Assembly: GCA_023410645.1 (NCBI GenBank)
Contig: JAEYPQ010000030.1
Location: 1-64,000 of the forward strand
From: Bacillota bacterium
GTDB taxonomy: Bacteria; Bacillota; Clostridia; TANB77; CAG-465
Length of the DNA stretch: 64,000 nt
Direction of reading: 5' to 3'
Below, piece by piece: positions 14,958 through 24,186 of this stretch. The notes under the pieces are model-generated. The model was not told the DNA's origin, ran no database searches, and saw only the letters and a list, made by a program, of their open reading frames with translations. The position numbers and the translations under genes are program-made. Each line of letters begins with the position of its first letter. Position 1 is the first letter of the stretch.

Positions 14958-17318
14958 TTAATCAGTTATTTTTATATTATTATCTACAAGATCAATATTA
15001 AATCTTTGATTTTCTTTTATATTTCCTCTTAAAAATTCTACTGCAATTAAATCCTCAATATGTTTTTGTATTACACGTTTAAGGGGTCTTGCACCAAATT
15101 TTTCGTTATAGCCAGTTTTTACTATAAATTCAGCAACTTCAGGAGAATATTCAAAAATAATGTGTTTTTCTGATGTTTCCTTTTGCAACTCTTTTAGCAT
15201 TAAATCAGCTATTTTTAGCATATCTTCATGAGAAAGTTTATTAAATGAAATTATATCATCAATTCTATTTAAAAACTCTGGTGCAAAGAATTCTTTCAAT
15301 GCTTCATTTGTTTTAATTTGCAATTTATCTTGTTCAATTTGATTGTTTGCAAATCCATAACCATCACTTTTAAAATTTGTTCCTAAATTTGAAGTAAGTA
15401 CTATGACTGTATGTTTAAATGAAACTGTTTTTCCGTGCGAATCGGTAAGTCTTCCTTCATCTAAGATTTGTAATAAAATGTTATATATGCTTTGGTGAGC
15501 TTTTTCAATCTCATCAAAAAGAATTATACTATATGGATTTCTTCTAATCTTTTCAGTTAGCTGACCTGCATCATCATATCCAACATATCCTGGTGGTGAA
15601 CCAATAAGCTTTGATGTTGAATGAGCCTCAGTATATTCTGACATGTCTAATTTTATAACAGCATTTTCATTATCAAATAATTCGTATGCAAGAGCCTTAA
15701 CAAGAGCTGTTTTACCAACACCAGTAGGTCCAACAAATATAAATGATGGTGGTCTTTCTATGTTTCTTACATTAGCTCTTTTTCTAAGAATTGCATTAGA
15801 TATTGCTTCAATAGCAGTACCTTGACCAATTATCTTCTTATTTAAATTATCTTTCAAGTTAAGTAATTTAGTAGTTTCAGCTGTTTTAATTCTCATTACT
15901 GGAATTTTTGTCCAAAGTTCAACTACTTTTGCTAGGTCATCAAACTCAACTTTTCTTGGTTTGTTATTTTTCTTTAATTCTTGTAATTCAGTTTCAATTT
16001 TACATGTCTCAGCCTTTAATTTTGCTACAATTTCAAAATTAGATACACTGTCACTTCTAGAAGAAGCGACTTTATCAATTTCTTCTGTCTGTATTTCAGT
16101 CTCAATTTCCTGTTGTTTTTCTTTTATATCATTTAACTGTTTTTCGAGTTTTTCAATTTTAGAAAGATTTACATCATCAAGATTTACTCTTGCACATGCT
16201 TCATCTATCAAATCAATTGCTTTATCTGGTAAAAATCTATCGTGTATATATTTATCAGAAAGGCTAACAGCATCTTTTAGAATTTCATCACTTAATGTTA
16301 CTTTATGATAATCTTCATAATATCCTTTTACACCTTTTAAAATTTCAAAACAATCTTTCGCATTTGGTTCATCAACTATTATTGGTTGAAATCTTCTTTC
16401 AAGAGCTGTATCTTTTTCAATATATTGTCTATATTCTTTTAAAGTAGTTGCACCAATTAGTTGAACAGTTCCATTAGCAAGAGCAGGTTTTAACATATTA
16501 GCTGCATTCATTGAATTATCGTGCTCAAGTCCGCCGACAATATTATGAACTTCATCTATTGCGAGAATTATATTTCCAAATGATTTACATTCATCTATTA
16601 ACCCCTTTATTCTTGATTCAAATTGTCCTCTAAATTGAGTACCAGCAACAAGTGATGTCATATCTACTAGATATACTTCTTTGTCAACTAATTTTGCAGG
16701 TACATTACCATCTGCAATTGCAATAGCCAGTGCATTAACAATAGCAGTTTTACCAACTCCTGGTTCTCCAATTAATGCAGGATTATTTTTACTTCTACGA
16801 TTTAAAATTTGAATTAATCTTTGAAGCTCAACTTCTCTTCCAATAACCTTATCTAATTTACCTTCTCTAGCTTTTCTTGTTAAATTTTCACCAAAAGTAT
16901 CTAAATATTTAGTTTTTCTATTTTTCTTATTTTTATTACTTTTTGTATTTGTATCTTCTTTTTCGTCTGTATCATTATTTAAATTTTCATTTTCAATATC
17001 ATTATCATTTTTCATACTCTTAAATGGAAAGATTCCACCAAGTCCACCTGGAAAAGAGAATCCTCTCTTTTCTGGATCACCCTCACCATCTGAATCCACA
17101 AAACCATTTAACATTTCTTCAAATTGATTAGACATATTTTCCATATCTTCATCAGACATATTTGTCATTTCCTTCATTATATTAGATAAAGGATCAATAC
17201 CTTGTTTTTTTGCACATTCTACACATAAACCAGTAGTTTCGTTTGTAGATTTACCGTCTTTATCTAATTTGTTTATAAATATAACTGCCATATTTTTTTT
17301 ACATACGGAACATAGCAT
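14958..17318 (-). CDS. clpE: ClpE-type AAA+ unfoldase with N-terminal zinc finger
   Basis: Hsp100 unfoldase that feeds proteins to ClpP. The 786-residue protein starts with a CxxC...CxxC zinc finger (LCSVCKKN and LCVECAKK), the hallmark of ClpE rather than ClpC. A low-complexity acidic/Asn/Lys linker (about residues 60-140) follows, then AAA1 with GEPGVGKT and AIDEVHNI, a coiled middle region, and AAA2 with GPTGVGKT and LFDEIEKAH. A GYGF tripeptide-loop candidate in AAA2 could contact ClpP. The ATG at 17318 is chosen (AGGAG 11 nt upstream); the GTG at 17330 is too close to that site. I see no CtsR heptad repeat or CIRCE element upstream, although ClpE is usually under CtsR. Confidence 0.93.
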   Translation of the reverse strand: MLCSVCKKNMAVIFINKLDKDGKSTNETTGLCVECAKKQGIDPLSNIMKEMTNMSDEDMENMSNQFEEMLNGFVDSDGEGDPEKRGFSFPGGLGGIFPFKSMKNDNDIENENLNNDTDEKEDTNTKSNKNKKNRKTKYLDTFGENLTRKAREGKLDKVIGREVELQRLIQILNRRSKNNPALIGEPGVGKTAIVNALAIAIADGNVPAKLVDKEVYLVDMTSLVAGTQFRGQFESRIKGLIDECKSFGNIILAIDEVHNIVGGLEHDNSMNAANMLKPALANGTVQLIGATTLKEYRQYIEKDTALERRFQPIIVDEPNAKDCFEILKGVKGYYEDYHKVTLSDEILKDAVSLSDKYIHDRFLPDKAIDLIDEACARVNLDDVNLSKIEKLEKQLNDIKEKQQEIETEIQTEEIDKVASSRSDSVSNFEIVAKLKAETCKIETELQELKKNNKPRKVEFDDLAKVVELWTKIPVMRIKTAETTKLLNLKDNLNKKIIGQGTAIEAISNAILRKRANVRNIERPPSFIFVGPTGVGKTALVKALAYELFDNENAVIKLDMSEYTEAHSTSKLIGSPPGYVGYDDAGQLTEKIRRNPYSIILFDEIEKAHQSIYNILLQILDEGRLTDSHGKTVSFKHTVIVLTSNLGTNFKSDGYGFANNQIEQDKLQIKTNEALKEFFAPEFLNRIDDIISFNKLSHEDMLKIADLMLKELQKETSEKHIIFEYSPEVAEFIVKTGYNEKFGARPLKRVIQKHIEDLIAVEFLRGNIKENQRFNIDLVDNNIKITD

Positions 17319-17351
17319 AATTTTTATCACTCCTATTTTAGCAAGTACATA

Positions 17352-17418
17352 GTTATATTATATTAAATATAACGAGTAACATACTTAATAGTATAACATA
17401 CATTATATTTTTTTACAA
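17352..17418 (-). promoter_or_regulatory. clpE promoter with downstream inverted repeat
   Basis: Minus strand TTGTAA (17413-17418), a 17-bp spacer and TATACT (17390-17395). Downstream, 17352-17373 forms an imperfect inverted repeat (GTTATATT with AATATAAC) that could be an operator. Confidence 0.5.
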
Positions 17419-17528
17419 TAACATTAATATTTATATGTCCATATTATTTGATTAGAAATAATTAAGTATTTTTTATATATTAAATCTGTATAATAGATAT
17501 TCCTTATTTTATAAATGCTTAAATTATA

Positions 17529-17557
17529 TTGAAAATTTAAATGAAAAAAAGTATAAT
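17529..17557 (+). promoter_or_regulatory. Promoter of fbp
   Basis: TTGAAA (17529-17534), a 17-bp spacer and TATAAT (17552-17557). A second TATAAT overlaps just downstream. Confidence 0.65.
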
Positions 17558-17604
17558 AGTATAATATAGCATTGTGTCTAAGTGTTATATTAGGAGATGA
17601 TGTA

Positions 17605-19569
17605 GTGTTAGATAATTATTATACTCAAAAATATACTAGACTTTTAAGTAGACAGTTTAGGAATATACAAGAGGTTACAGAAGAAATAATAAATTTACAA
17701 GCAATACTTAATTTACCAAAAGGTACAGAAATATTTGTTAGTGATATACATGGGGAATATGATATATTTTCTCATATATTAAATAATGGTGCAGGAATAA
17801 TAAAAAGTAAAATAGAAGATGTACTTGGAGATACAATTACTGAATCTGAAATGAAATCTTTAGCAACACTTATATATTATCCTGAGGAAAAATTATCAAT
17901 AATGAAAAAGAATGTTGATGATTTAGATAACTGGTATACAATAATTCTTTATAGACTTATTATGGTAGCAAAACAAGTAAGTTCTAAATACACACGTTCT
18001 AAGGTGAGAAAAGCTCTACCACAAGGATTTGATTATATAATTGACGAACTTTTAAATGTATCAATAAATGGTAAAGATAAGGATAGCTATTACAAAGAAA
18101 TAATAAAATCAATAATAGAACTAAAAAGAGCTGATCAGTTTATAATAGCAATTTCTGATTTAATAAAGCGTATGGCAATTGACCATCTCCATATAGTTGG
18201 TGATATTTATGATAGGGGGCCAAAACCTAAACAAATAATTGATGAATTAATTAAATTTCATAGTTTAGATATACAGTGGGGAAATCATGATTCAAATTGG
18301 ATGGGCGCTGCTTGTGGAAATGAAGCTTGTATTTGTAATGTTGTTAGAATATGTTCAAGATATGATAACTTAGATACCCTAGAAAATGGATATGGAATAA
18401 ATATAAGACCATTAACAACATTTGCACTTGAAGTATATAAAGATGATCCTTGTAAAGAATTTATTCCAATTACTGTTGGAGATAATAAATACTGTAATAG
18501 TGATAAAGATATTATTTCAAAAGTACATAAAGCTATTACAATAATACAGTTTAAAATTGAAGCAGAGTTAATTAGAAAACACCCGGAATATGAAATGGGT
18601 AATAGATTGCTCCTAGATAAAATAAATTATAAGAATGGTACTATAAATATTGATGGAATTAATTATGAATTAAAAGATAAGAATTTTCCAACAATAAATA
18701 GTGATAATCCATTTGAGTTAACGCAGGAAGAAAAAGAAGTAATAGCAAGATTAAAAGAGTCATTTATAAATAGTGAAATTTTAAAATCACACATTACCTT
18801 TTTATATGAAAACGGGGGACTATATAAAATATTTAATTCTAATTTACTTTTTCATGCATGTATTCCTATTAATAAGGATGGAGAATTTGAAAAAGTAAAA
18901 TTATTTGATAAAATTTTATCAGGTAAGGAATATTTAGATTATTTGGAAACCATAATGCATAAAGCTTACTTTAAGGAGAATGATGATGAAAATGAATATT
19001 TAGACTTTATGTGGTATTTATGGTGTGGTAAGAATTCACCACTTTTTGGAAAAGATAAAATGGCTACATTCGAAAACTATTTTTTATATGACTCAGAAAT
19101 AAAAAAAGAGATTAAAAATCCATATTATACTTTAATAAATAAAGAAGAGATATGTGATAAGGTATTGTTAGAATTTTGCCTTAATCCACAATATTCACAC
19201 ATAATTAATGGTCATACTCCAGTTATGGAAACAAAAGGTGAATCTCCAATACGTTCTAATGGAAAATTGTTAGTTATAGATGGGGGATTTGCAAAAGGAT
19301 ATAGAAATCAAACAGGTAATGCTGGATATATACTTACATATAATTCATATGGATTAGTACTTACTGCAAATGAACCATTTGAATCTAAGCAAAAGGCAAT
19401 TGAAGAAGAATTAGATGTACAATATAAAATTGTGGTAAAAGAAAAAGATATAGAGAGAAAAAGAGTAAAAGATACTGATATTGGTGAAAAATTAAAAGAT
19501 GAAATTGAGGATTTGAAGATTTTACTTGAAGCATATAGATTAGGAATTATTAAAGAAAAAAATATATAA
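17605..19569 (+). CDS. fbp: Class III (Firmicutes-type) fructose-1,6-bisphosphatase
   Basis: Hydrolyses fructose 1,6-bisphosphate to fructose 6-phosphate in gluconeogenesis; cytosolic. The 654 residues fit the Firmicutes Fbp family (~640-670). Metallophosphatase motifs are SDIHGEYD (about 46-53), GDIYDRGPKP, WGNHDSNWMGAACGN and, near the C-terminus, NGHTPV with a DGGFAKGY segment. The GTG at 17605 is chosen because AGGAG (17591-17595) lies ~9 nt upstream; the TTG at 17572 would place that site inside the gene. It ends convergently on asd with a shared hairpin. No catabolite-repressor site is obvious. Confidence 0.95.
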   Translation: MLDNYYTQKYTRLLSRQFRNIQEVTEEIINLQAILNLPKGTEIFVSDIHGEYDIFSHILNNGAGIIKSKIEDVLGDTITESEMKSLATLIYYPEEKLSIMKKNVDDLDNWYTIILYRLIMVAKQVSSKYTRSKVRKALPQGFDYIIDELLNVSINGKDKDSYYKEIIKSIIELKRADQFIIAISDLIKRMAIDHLHIVGDIYDRGPKPKQIIDELIKFHSLDIQWGNHDSNWMGAACGNEACICNVVRICSRYDNLDTLENGYGINIRPLTTFALEVYKDDPCKEFIPITVGDNKYCNSDKDIISKVHKAITIIQFKIEAELIRKHPEYEMGNRLLLDKINYKNGTINIDGINYELKDKNFPTINSDNPFELTQEEKEVIARLKESFINSEILKSHITFLYENGGLYKIFNSNLLFHACIPINKDGEFEKVKLFDKILSGKEYLDYLETIMHKAYFKENDDENEYLDFMWYLWCGKNSPLFGKDKMATFENYFLYDSEIKKEIKNPYYTLINKEEICDKVLLEFCLNPQYSHIINGHTPVMETKGESPIRSNGKLLVIDGGFAKGYRNQTGNAGYILTYNSYGLVLTANEPFESKQKAIEEELDVQYKIVVKEKDIERKRVKDTDIGEKLKDEIEDLKILLEAYRLGIIKEKNI

Positions 19570-19573
19570 AATT

Positions 19574-19604
19574 AAAGACTTGAAACTTAAGTTTCAAGTC
19601 TTTT
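19574..19604. terminator. Terminator shared by convergent fbp and asd
   Basis: A perfect stem (AAAGACTTGAAAC with GTTTCAAGTCTTT, 19574-19586 and 19591-19603) around TTAA. One arm contains the last codons of asd, so the coding end doubles as terminator. Confidence 0.85.
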
Positions 19605-20585
19605 CTCTATTAATTTTTCAAGGATTTGAACTGCGTTAGTAGCTGCACCTTTTCTTACATTGTCTGCCACAACCCACATGTTAATACCATTTTTTACACT
19701 AAAATCTCGTCTTATTCTTCCAACAAATACTTCATCTTTAGTATCTACAAATGTATTTATTGGATAAATATTTCTTGAGATGTCATCTAGTACAACTATG
19801 CCTTCACTTTTATTTAGTAATTGTTTCAATTCTTCAATATCAAACTCATTTTCAAATTCTACATTAATACTTTCCGCATGACAATTCTTAACTGGTACTC
19901 TCACAGTTGTAGCTGTTATACTAAGATTAGGTAATCCTAGTATCTTTCTTGATTCTTCAATCATTTTCATTTCTTCTTTACTATAACCATTTTCTAAAAA
20001 TACATCAATATGTGGCAAACAATTATTGTATATTTTATATGGAAATTTTTCGGGTTCTAAACCTCTTGTGGTGTTTTCTAAATCATTTATGCCTTTCATT
20101 CCGGCACCAGATACTGCCTGATATGTTGAATATACTACTCTTTTAATTGTGTATTTATCATCTAATGGCTTTAGTGCAACAACTGCCTGTATTGTGGAAC
20201 AGTTTGGATTTGCAATAATACCATTATTTTTAAAAATCATTTCTGGATTTACTTCTGGAACGACAAGTGGTACATCTTCCTTCATTCTGAATGCACTACT
20301 ATTATCGATTACAATACAACCGTTTTTTGCTGCAATAGGTGAGAAAATCTCACTAATTTTTCCACCAGCAGAAAAAAGAGCATAATTAAATCTATTATTA
20401 TCAAAAGATGTTTCTGTAAGTTCTTCTACCACATATTCTTTTCCCATAAATTCAGTCTTTTTACCTTTTGATCTGCTTGAAGCAAATAAAGTATAATTAT
20501 CTATTGGCAAATTTTTTTCTTCTAAAACTTTTAAAAAAGTTGATCCAACAAGGCCTGTTGCACCAACAATTGCACAATTTATCAT
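19587..20585 (-). CDS. asd: Aspartate-semialdehyde dehydrogenase
   Basis: Reduces aspartyl phosphate to aspartate semialdehyde, the branch point to lysine/diaminopimelate, threonine and methionine. The 332-residue protein has the N-terminal VGATGLVG dinucleotide-binding loop, FSAGGKIS, the active-site Cys129 in NPNCSTIQ, the AVSGAG segment and the VRVPVKNCHAES region. Length is typical. The ATG at 20585 follows GAGGTGAC. No other lysine-pathway gene is adjacent. The gene lies downstream of an unknown gene on the same strand, separated by a terminator. Confidence 0.96.
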   Translation of the reverse strand: MINCAIVGATGLVGSTFLKVLEEKNLPIDNYTLFASSRSKGKKTEFMGKEYVVEELTETSFDNNRFNYALFSAGGKISEIFSPIAAKNGCIVIDNSSAFRMKEDVPLVVPEVNPEMIFKNNGIIANPNCSTIQAVVALKPLDDKYTIKRVVYSTYQAVSGAGMKGINDLENTTRGLEPEKFPYKIYNNCLPHIDVFLENGYSKEEMKMIEESRKILGLPNLSITATTVRVPVKNCHAESINVEFENEFDIEELKQLLNKSEGIVVLDDISRNIYPINTFVDTKDEVFVGRIRRDFSVKNGINMWVVADNVRKGAATNAVQILEKLIEKRLET

Positions 20586-20634
20586 AAAATGTCACCTCAA
20601 TAAAATATATGAAATGTCACTATTTTTATGCATG

Positions 20635-20669
20635 AAAAAGCACGCATGATAAATTTCATCATGTGTGCT
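20635..20669 (-). terminator. Minus-strand terminator between an unknown gene and asd
   Basis: Stem pairing 20639-20650 with 20658-20669 (AGCAC...CATGAT, one mismatch), followed on the minus strand by a T run. Confidence 0.7.
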
Positions 20670-20676
20670 CTCTAAC

Positions 20677-21390
20677 TCATTTTTGTTCAATGTAGATAAA
20701 TTGAGTCTTACGGTCAACCCTTCCAATGTAATTTGAACAAAATTGTGGAACTCTTTTAAAGAAAAAAAGAATAGAGTTTTTAGCAGTCTCTCCATTAAAA
20801 TAAGTTACGGATATACGCATCTTATCGTTATAAGCAGAAGATTCTAAGATATCATTGATAGTGTAGCTTACTGTACTTGTTGGCTGCTTTTCATAAAGAG
20901 CTTTTAACAGTGATTCAAAAAATATTCCTGAACTCTCTGATAAAAGATTCTTTTTTAAAAAAGCTGTAAATCCGTTTAACAAATCAGAATTTAATAATGT
21001 GTATATTTCTGATTTTTTTGATAAGTCAAAACCAATGTTGCATAGATCAATGTATAAATCCTGAAGTTCATCTTTTTTTTCATAAGGAAATATTAATTTA
21101 TTTACTGAGGCCGCATATACCAGTCTAAACAGATATATGTTAAATTCTAATTTCCTATTATCCAAAATCTTAGATATAACCTCAAATATTTTTTGAGAAA
21201 TTGAATCTGTTTTGAATAATGGCCGGCATACGGTAAAATCACCATGTTTCCCGGACTTTTTGTATAAAGCTTGAACAATATAACTTCCTTCAAATGTTGG
21301 CTCATAGCAATTTGATAGAACTGAAATTTCTTCAGAATTGGTATCAATAGTTCTAAAGCCCCTTGTAAAACTTCCAAGCATAGTCTTCAT
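20677..21390 (-). CDS. Hypothetical protein, 237 residues
   Basis: I do not recognise this protein. It is soluble, mixed alpha/beta, with no signal or membrane span. A basic C-terminal part includes FFFKRVPQFCSNYIGR. Three in-frame ATGs stand close together; the one at 21390 is preferred because AGGAGG is 11 nt upstream (the ATG at 21399 is only 2 nt from it). The gene has its own consensus promoter with a palindrome that exactly fills the spacer, so it is probably tightly regulated. Confidence 0.7.
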   Translation of the reverse strand: MKTMLGSFTRGFRTIDTNSEEISVLSNCYEPTFEGSYIVQALYKKSGKHGDFTVCRPLFKTDSISQKIFEVISKILDNRKLEFNIYLFRLVYAASVNKLIFPYEKKDELQDLYIDLCNIGFDLSKKSEIYTLLNSDLLNGFTAFLKKNLLSESSGIFFESLLKALYEKQPTSTVSYTINDILESSAYNDKMRISVTYFNGETAKNSILFFFKRVPQFCSNYIGRVDRKTQFIYIEQK

Positions 21391-21444
21391 ATTATTCATA
21401 TCCTCCTATAAAATTTTTATTGGTCAACGTTAAATATCATAGTT

Positions 21445-21473
21445 ATTATACCATAAAATCTATTTTATGTCAA
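21445..21473 (-). promoter_or_regulatory. Promoter with spacer palindrome for the 20677-21390 gene
   Basis: Minus strand TTGACA (21468-21473), a 17-bp spacer and TATAAT (21445-21450). The region 21452-21469 is a perfect 18-bp palindrome (CATAAAAT-CT-ATTTTATG) lying between the two boxes, a good operator position. Confidence 0.65.
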
Positions 21474-21480
21474 TTTAACA

Positions 21481-21516
21481 TAAATAAGACACTATTATAT
21501 AATAGTGTCTTATTTA
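21481..21516 (-). terminator. 36-bp perfect palindrome terminating the rluA-family operon
   Basis: The whole 36 bp reads the same on both strands. The stop codon of the upstream minus-strand gene (21514-21516) is part of one arm. The -35 box of the next gene begins ~8 bp further on. Confidence 0.75.
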
Positions 21517-22113
21517 TGGATTTACCAATTTATAAAGTATCTCCGGATTTACATATATATTAAAAACTGAAAAGGCAAAGTTTAAAAAATATCCAACTGC
21601 AATAAATAAAGCTACTCTTTTAACTAGTCTTTTTGGAAATAATTCTATTATTTTAAGTAAGAATGGTTGCAAGAAAAATATATAACAAGTCCCAAGTATT
21701 CCCCAACCAATAAGTATTGGTACAGTAGTATAATTAAATATTTCTAAAAACATACCATCATAATTCCACATTTCAATGTTAAAAATATATTTAAACATTA
21801 ACCCTGATAAAAGTTCAAATGCTCCCATAAATACAGCTGATGTTACAAATGCATAAGGTATATTTATTACTTTTGCTCTTAAATTATAAAATAAAATATA
21901 AAGTATTATAGCACCAAATCCATATATACTGCAAAATGGTCCATATAGCATACCACGATTAGTAAATCTTCCCACAGCTACATATACAAATGATACTTCA
22001 ACAAGCCAACCTATCATAGCACAAATAACAAAGATAAATACCATATCTGTAAAAGATCTTTTTTTGTCATCTATGATTTCTAGTTTATTTCTATCGATTG
22101 TAAGTTTATTCAT
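21514..22113 (-). CDS. CmpB-type membrane protein (putative ABC transporter family, PF06541)
   Basis: A 199-residue polytopic membrane protein with about five hydrophobic spans. The GWLVEV, NRGMLYGPFCSIYGFGA and FELLSG motifs are those of the putative ABC-transporter type IV/CmpB family, whose function is poorly established. The ATG at 22113 overlaps the stop of the preceding pseudouridine-synthase gene by 8 bp, and TAGGA lies upstream, so the two genes are translationally coupled. A GTG at 22122 is a less likely start. Confidence 0.8.
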   Translation of the reverse strand: MNKLTIDRNKLEIIDDKKRSFTDMVFIFVICAMIGWLVEVSFVYVAVGRFTNRGMLYGPFCSIYGFGAIILYILFYNLRAKVINIPYAFVTSAVFMGAFELLSGLMFKYIFNIEMWNYDGMFLEIFNYTTVPILIGWGILGTCYIFFLQPFLLKIIELFPKRLVKRVALFIAVGYFLNFAFSVFNIYVNPEILYKLVNP

Positions 22114-23041
22114 TAAATTCACATCCTAGTTTATTTAAGTAGTAAGTACTATTAAGTTCAATAACTATTTTATTCAAATAGTAAAGAGACATATTTTCTT
22201 TAAAACTAAATTTATATTTATAGGCAAATAACATTTGTCTATATTTTTTGAATTTTTTATTTATCTCATTTTTACCGTACATTGAATCACCAATAATAGG
22301 ATGGAAAATATTTGTCATTTGCGATCTAATTTGATGAGTTTTTCCGGTATGTATAATAATATCCAAAATTGCATAATCCAAGTTTTTATCAATATATTTG
22401 ACTGTATATTCAGTGATAATTTTTTTACTTGAATTAACTTTTTCATCATACACTTTTGAGTATCCAGTTTTTGTATCTTTTAATATATATTTTTCAAGTA
22501 TCTCGTGCTCTTTTTCAAAATTACTATTATTAACATATGCAATGTAATTTTTTTCAATATATCCTTCTTTAAAAGCAATATTTAATTCATTATATGCAGT
22601 TTCATTCTTTCCAAAAACAACTATCCCTGCAGTATTTCTATCAAGTCTGTGACAAATCATAGCATTTGGATAATATTTTTTTACAATATCATCTAATGTT
22701 GGTTCTAATATTCCAGTTTTGTATAAATAAATATCATCACTCTCATGTTCATTATTTGATAAAATACCTTGTTTTTTATATACTGCTAATATGTTATCAT
22801 CTTCATATATAATATCTAAAGTATCATCTATGTTGAAAAGTATCTTATCGTCAATGTATAATGTTATTTTATCATTTAAATTTAAAGCAATATCTTTATT
22901 TACTCTAATTCCATTTACTTTTATATCTTTATTTCTTAATGCCTTGTATAAATAATTAGTTGGAATATTTGGAAAAACTTCACATATATATCTAGTTAAT
23001 TTTATATTACTTTTACAATTTTCTACAAAAAAATCTCTCAT
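22106..23041 (-). CDS. RluA-family 23S rRNA/tRNA pseudouridine synthase
   Basis: Converts uridine to pseudouridine in structured RNA. The 311 residues start with an S4-like RNA-binding domain (about 10-65: LTRYICEVFPNIPTNYLYKALR). The catalytic domain follows, with Asp in ICHRLDRNTAG and the GKTHQIRSQM motif. The exact RluA/RluD target cannot be read from sequence. The gene has no ribosome site; a TATAAT lies 6 bp upstream of the ATG, which suggests a leaderless transcript. Head of a two-gene operon divergent from pheS. Confidence 0.9.
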   Translation of the reverse strand: MRDFFVENCKSNIKLTRYICEVFPNIPTNYLYKALRNKDIKVNGIRVNKDIALNLNDKITLYIDDKILFNIDDTLDIIYEDDNILAVYKKQGILSNNEHESDDIYLYKTGILEPTLDDIVKKYYPNAMICHRLDRNTAGIVVFGKNETAYNELNIAFKEGYIEKNYIAYVNNSNFEKEHEILEKYILKDTKTGYSKVYDEKVNSSKKIITEYTVKYIDKNLDYAILDIIIHTGKTHQIRSQMTNIFHPIIGDSMYGKNEINKKFKKYRQMLFAYKYKFSFKENMSLYYLNKIVIELNSTYYLNKLGCEFNE

Positions 23042-23047
23042 AAAATT

Positions 23048-23076
23048 ATTATAACCGCAATTTATGTAAAATGCAA
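23048..23076 (-). promoter_or_regulatory. Promoter placing the transcript start at the RluA-family ATG
   Basis: Minus strand TTGCAT (23071-23076), a 17-bp spacer and TATAAT (23048-23053). The expected start, ~7 nt after the -10 box, falls on the initiation codon at 23041. Confidence 0.5.
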
Positions 23077-23084
23077 TATTATTA

Positions 23085-23113
23085 TTGATTTTTAGAAAAT
23101 TTTGTTATATAAT
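23085..23113 (+). promoter_or_regulatory. Promoter of pheST
   Basis: TTGATT (23085-23090), a 17-bp spacer and TATAAT (23108-23113). The leader is only ~30 nt, so there is no room for a T-box. Confidence 0.7.
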
Positions 23114-23148
23114 AACCTTTAAAATGACTGAAATAGGGAGTGTTTAAT

Positions 23149-24171
23149 GTGAAAGAAGAATTAGAAGAATTAAGAAAAATTTCTACTGATGAATTATCAA
23201 AAATAACTAGCAAAAATGAATTAGAAGAAATCAGAGTAAAATATTTAGGTAAAAAAGGTGGTCTTACATCACTTTTAAAATCACTTGGTGGTTTGGAAGA
23301 AGAAGAAAGAAAGAGTGTTGGAAAACTTGCAAATGAAATACGTATAGAAATTGAAAATTTAATTTCTGACAAGCAACAAGAACTTGAAAATAAAGAAATA
23401 GAAGAAAAAATCCAAAATGAAAAAATTGATATTTCTATATCTAATTCAAAATCATCAAAATATGGACATAAACATCCACTTACAATAGTTCTTGATGAAA
23501 TTAAAGATATATTTTTAGGAATGGGATATTCAATTGCAGAAGGCCCAGAAATTGAAACTACATTCTTTAATTTTGATGCGTTAAATGCACCAGCAGATCA
23601 TCCATCTCGTGACTTACAAGATACTATGTATATTACAGATAATATAATACTTAGAACTCAGACTTCTCCTGTACAAGCAAGAACTATGTTAGAACAAAAA
23701 CCACCTATAAAGATAATTGCACCAGGACGTGTATATAGATCAGATAATGTTGATGCTACACATTCACCAATGTTCCATCAAGTAGAAGGTCTTGTTGTTG
23801 ATAAAAATATATCAATGTCTGATTTGAAAGGAACACTTGAAATGTTTTCAAAGAAAATGTTTGGAGAAGATACAAAAATAAGACTTAGACCTCATCATTT
23901 TCCATTTACTGAACCAAGTTGTGAAGTAGATGTATCATGCTTTGTATGCGGTGGAAAAGGTTGTAAAGTATGTAAAGGTGAAGGATGGATTGAAATACTT
24001 GGTGCAGGTCAAGTACATCCAAATGTGCTAAAAGCATGTAATATAGACTCAAATGAGTATCAAGGATTTGCTTTTGGTGTTGGCGTTGAAAGAATTGCAA
24101 TGATTAAATTTGGTATTAACGATTTGAGATATATTTATGAAAACGATACTAGATTTTTAAATCAATTTTAG
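23149..24171 (+). CDS. pheS: Phenylalanyl-tRNA synthetase alpha subunit
   Basis: Catalytic subunit of the alpha2beta2 enzyme that charges tRNA-Phe. An N-terminal coiled coil (about 1-85) precedes the class II core with motif 2 around GRVYRSDNVDATHSPMFHQ, RLRPHHFPFTEPS and GVGVERIAM (motif 3). The unusual CFVCGGKGCKVCKGEGW stretch is the Cys-rich insertion common in Firmicutes PheS. The GTG at 23149 has AGGGAG 8 nt upstream; the GTG at 23140 overlaps that site. 340 residues. Cotranscribed with pheT. Confidence 0.98.
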   Translation: MKEELEELRKISTDELSKITSKNELEEIRVKYLGKKGGLTSLLKSLGGLEEEERKSVGKLANEIRIEIENLISDKQQELENKEIEEKIQNEKIDISISNSKSSKYGHKHPLTIVLDEIKDIFLGMGYSIAEGPEIETTFFNFDALNAPADHPSRDLQDTMYITDNIILRTQTSPVQARTMLEQKPPIKIIAPGRVYRSDNVDATHSPMFHQVEGLVVDKNISMSDLKGTLEMFSKKMFGEDTKIRLRPHHFPFTEPSCEVDVSCFVCGGKGCKVCKGEGWIEILGAGQVHPNVLKACNIDSNEYQGFAFGVGVERIAMIKFGINDLRYIYENDTRFLNQF

Positions 24172-24186
24172 GAGTGTGAATTTATA

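Noticed and set aside
23114..23148. T-box riboswitch upstream of pheST
   Set aside because: The promoter is only ~35 bp before the start codon, so there is no room for a T-box leader.
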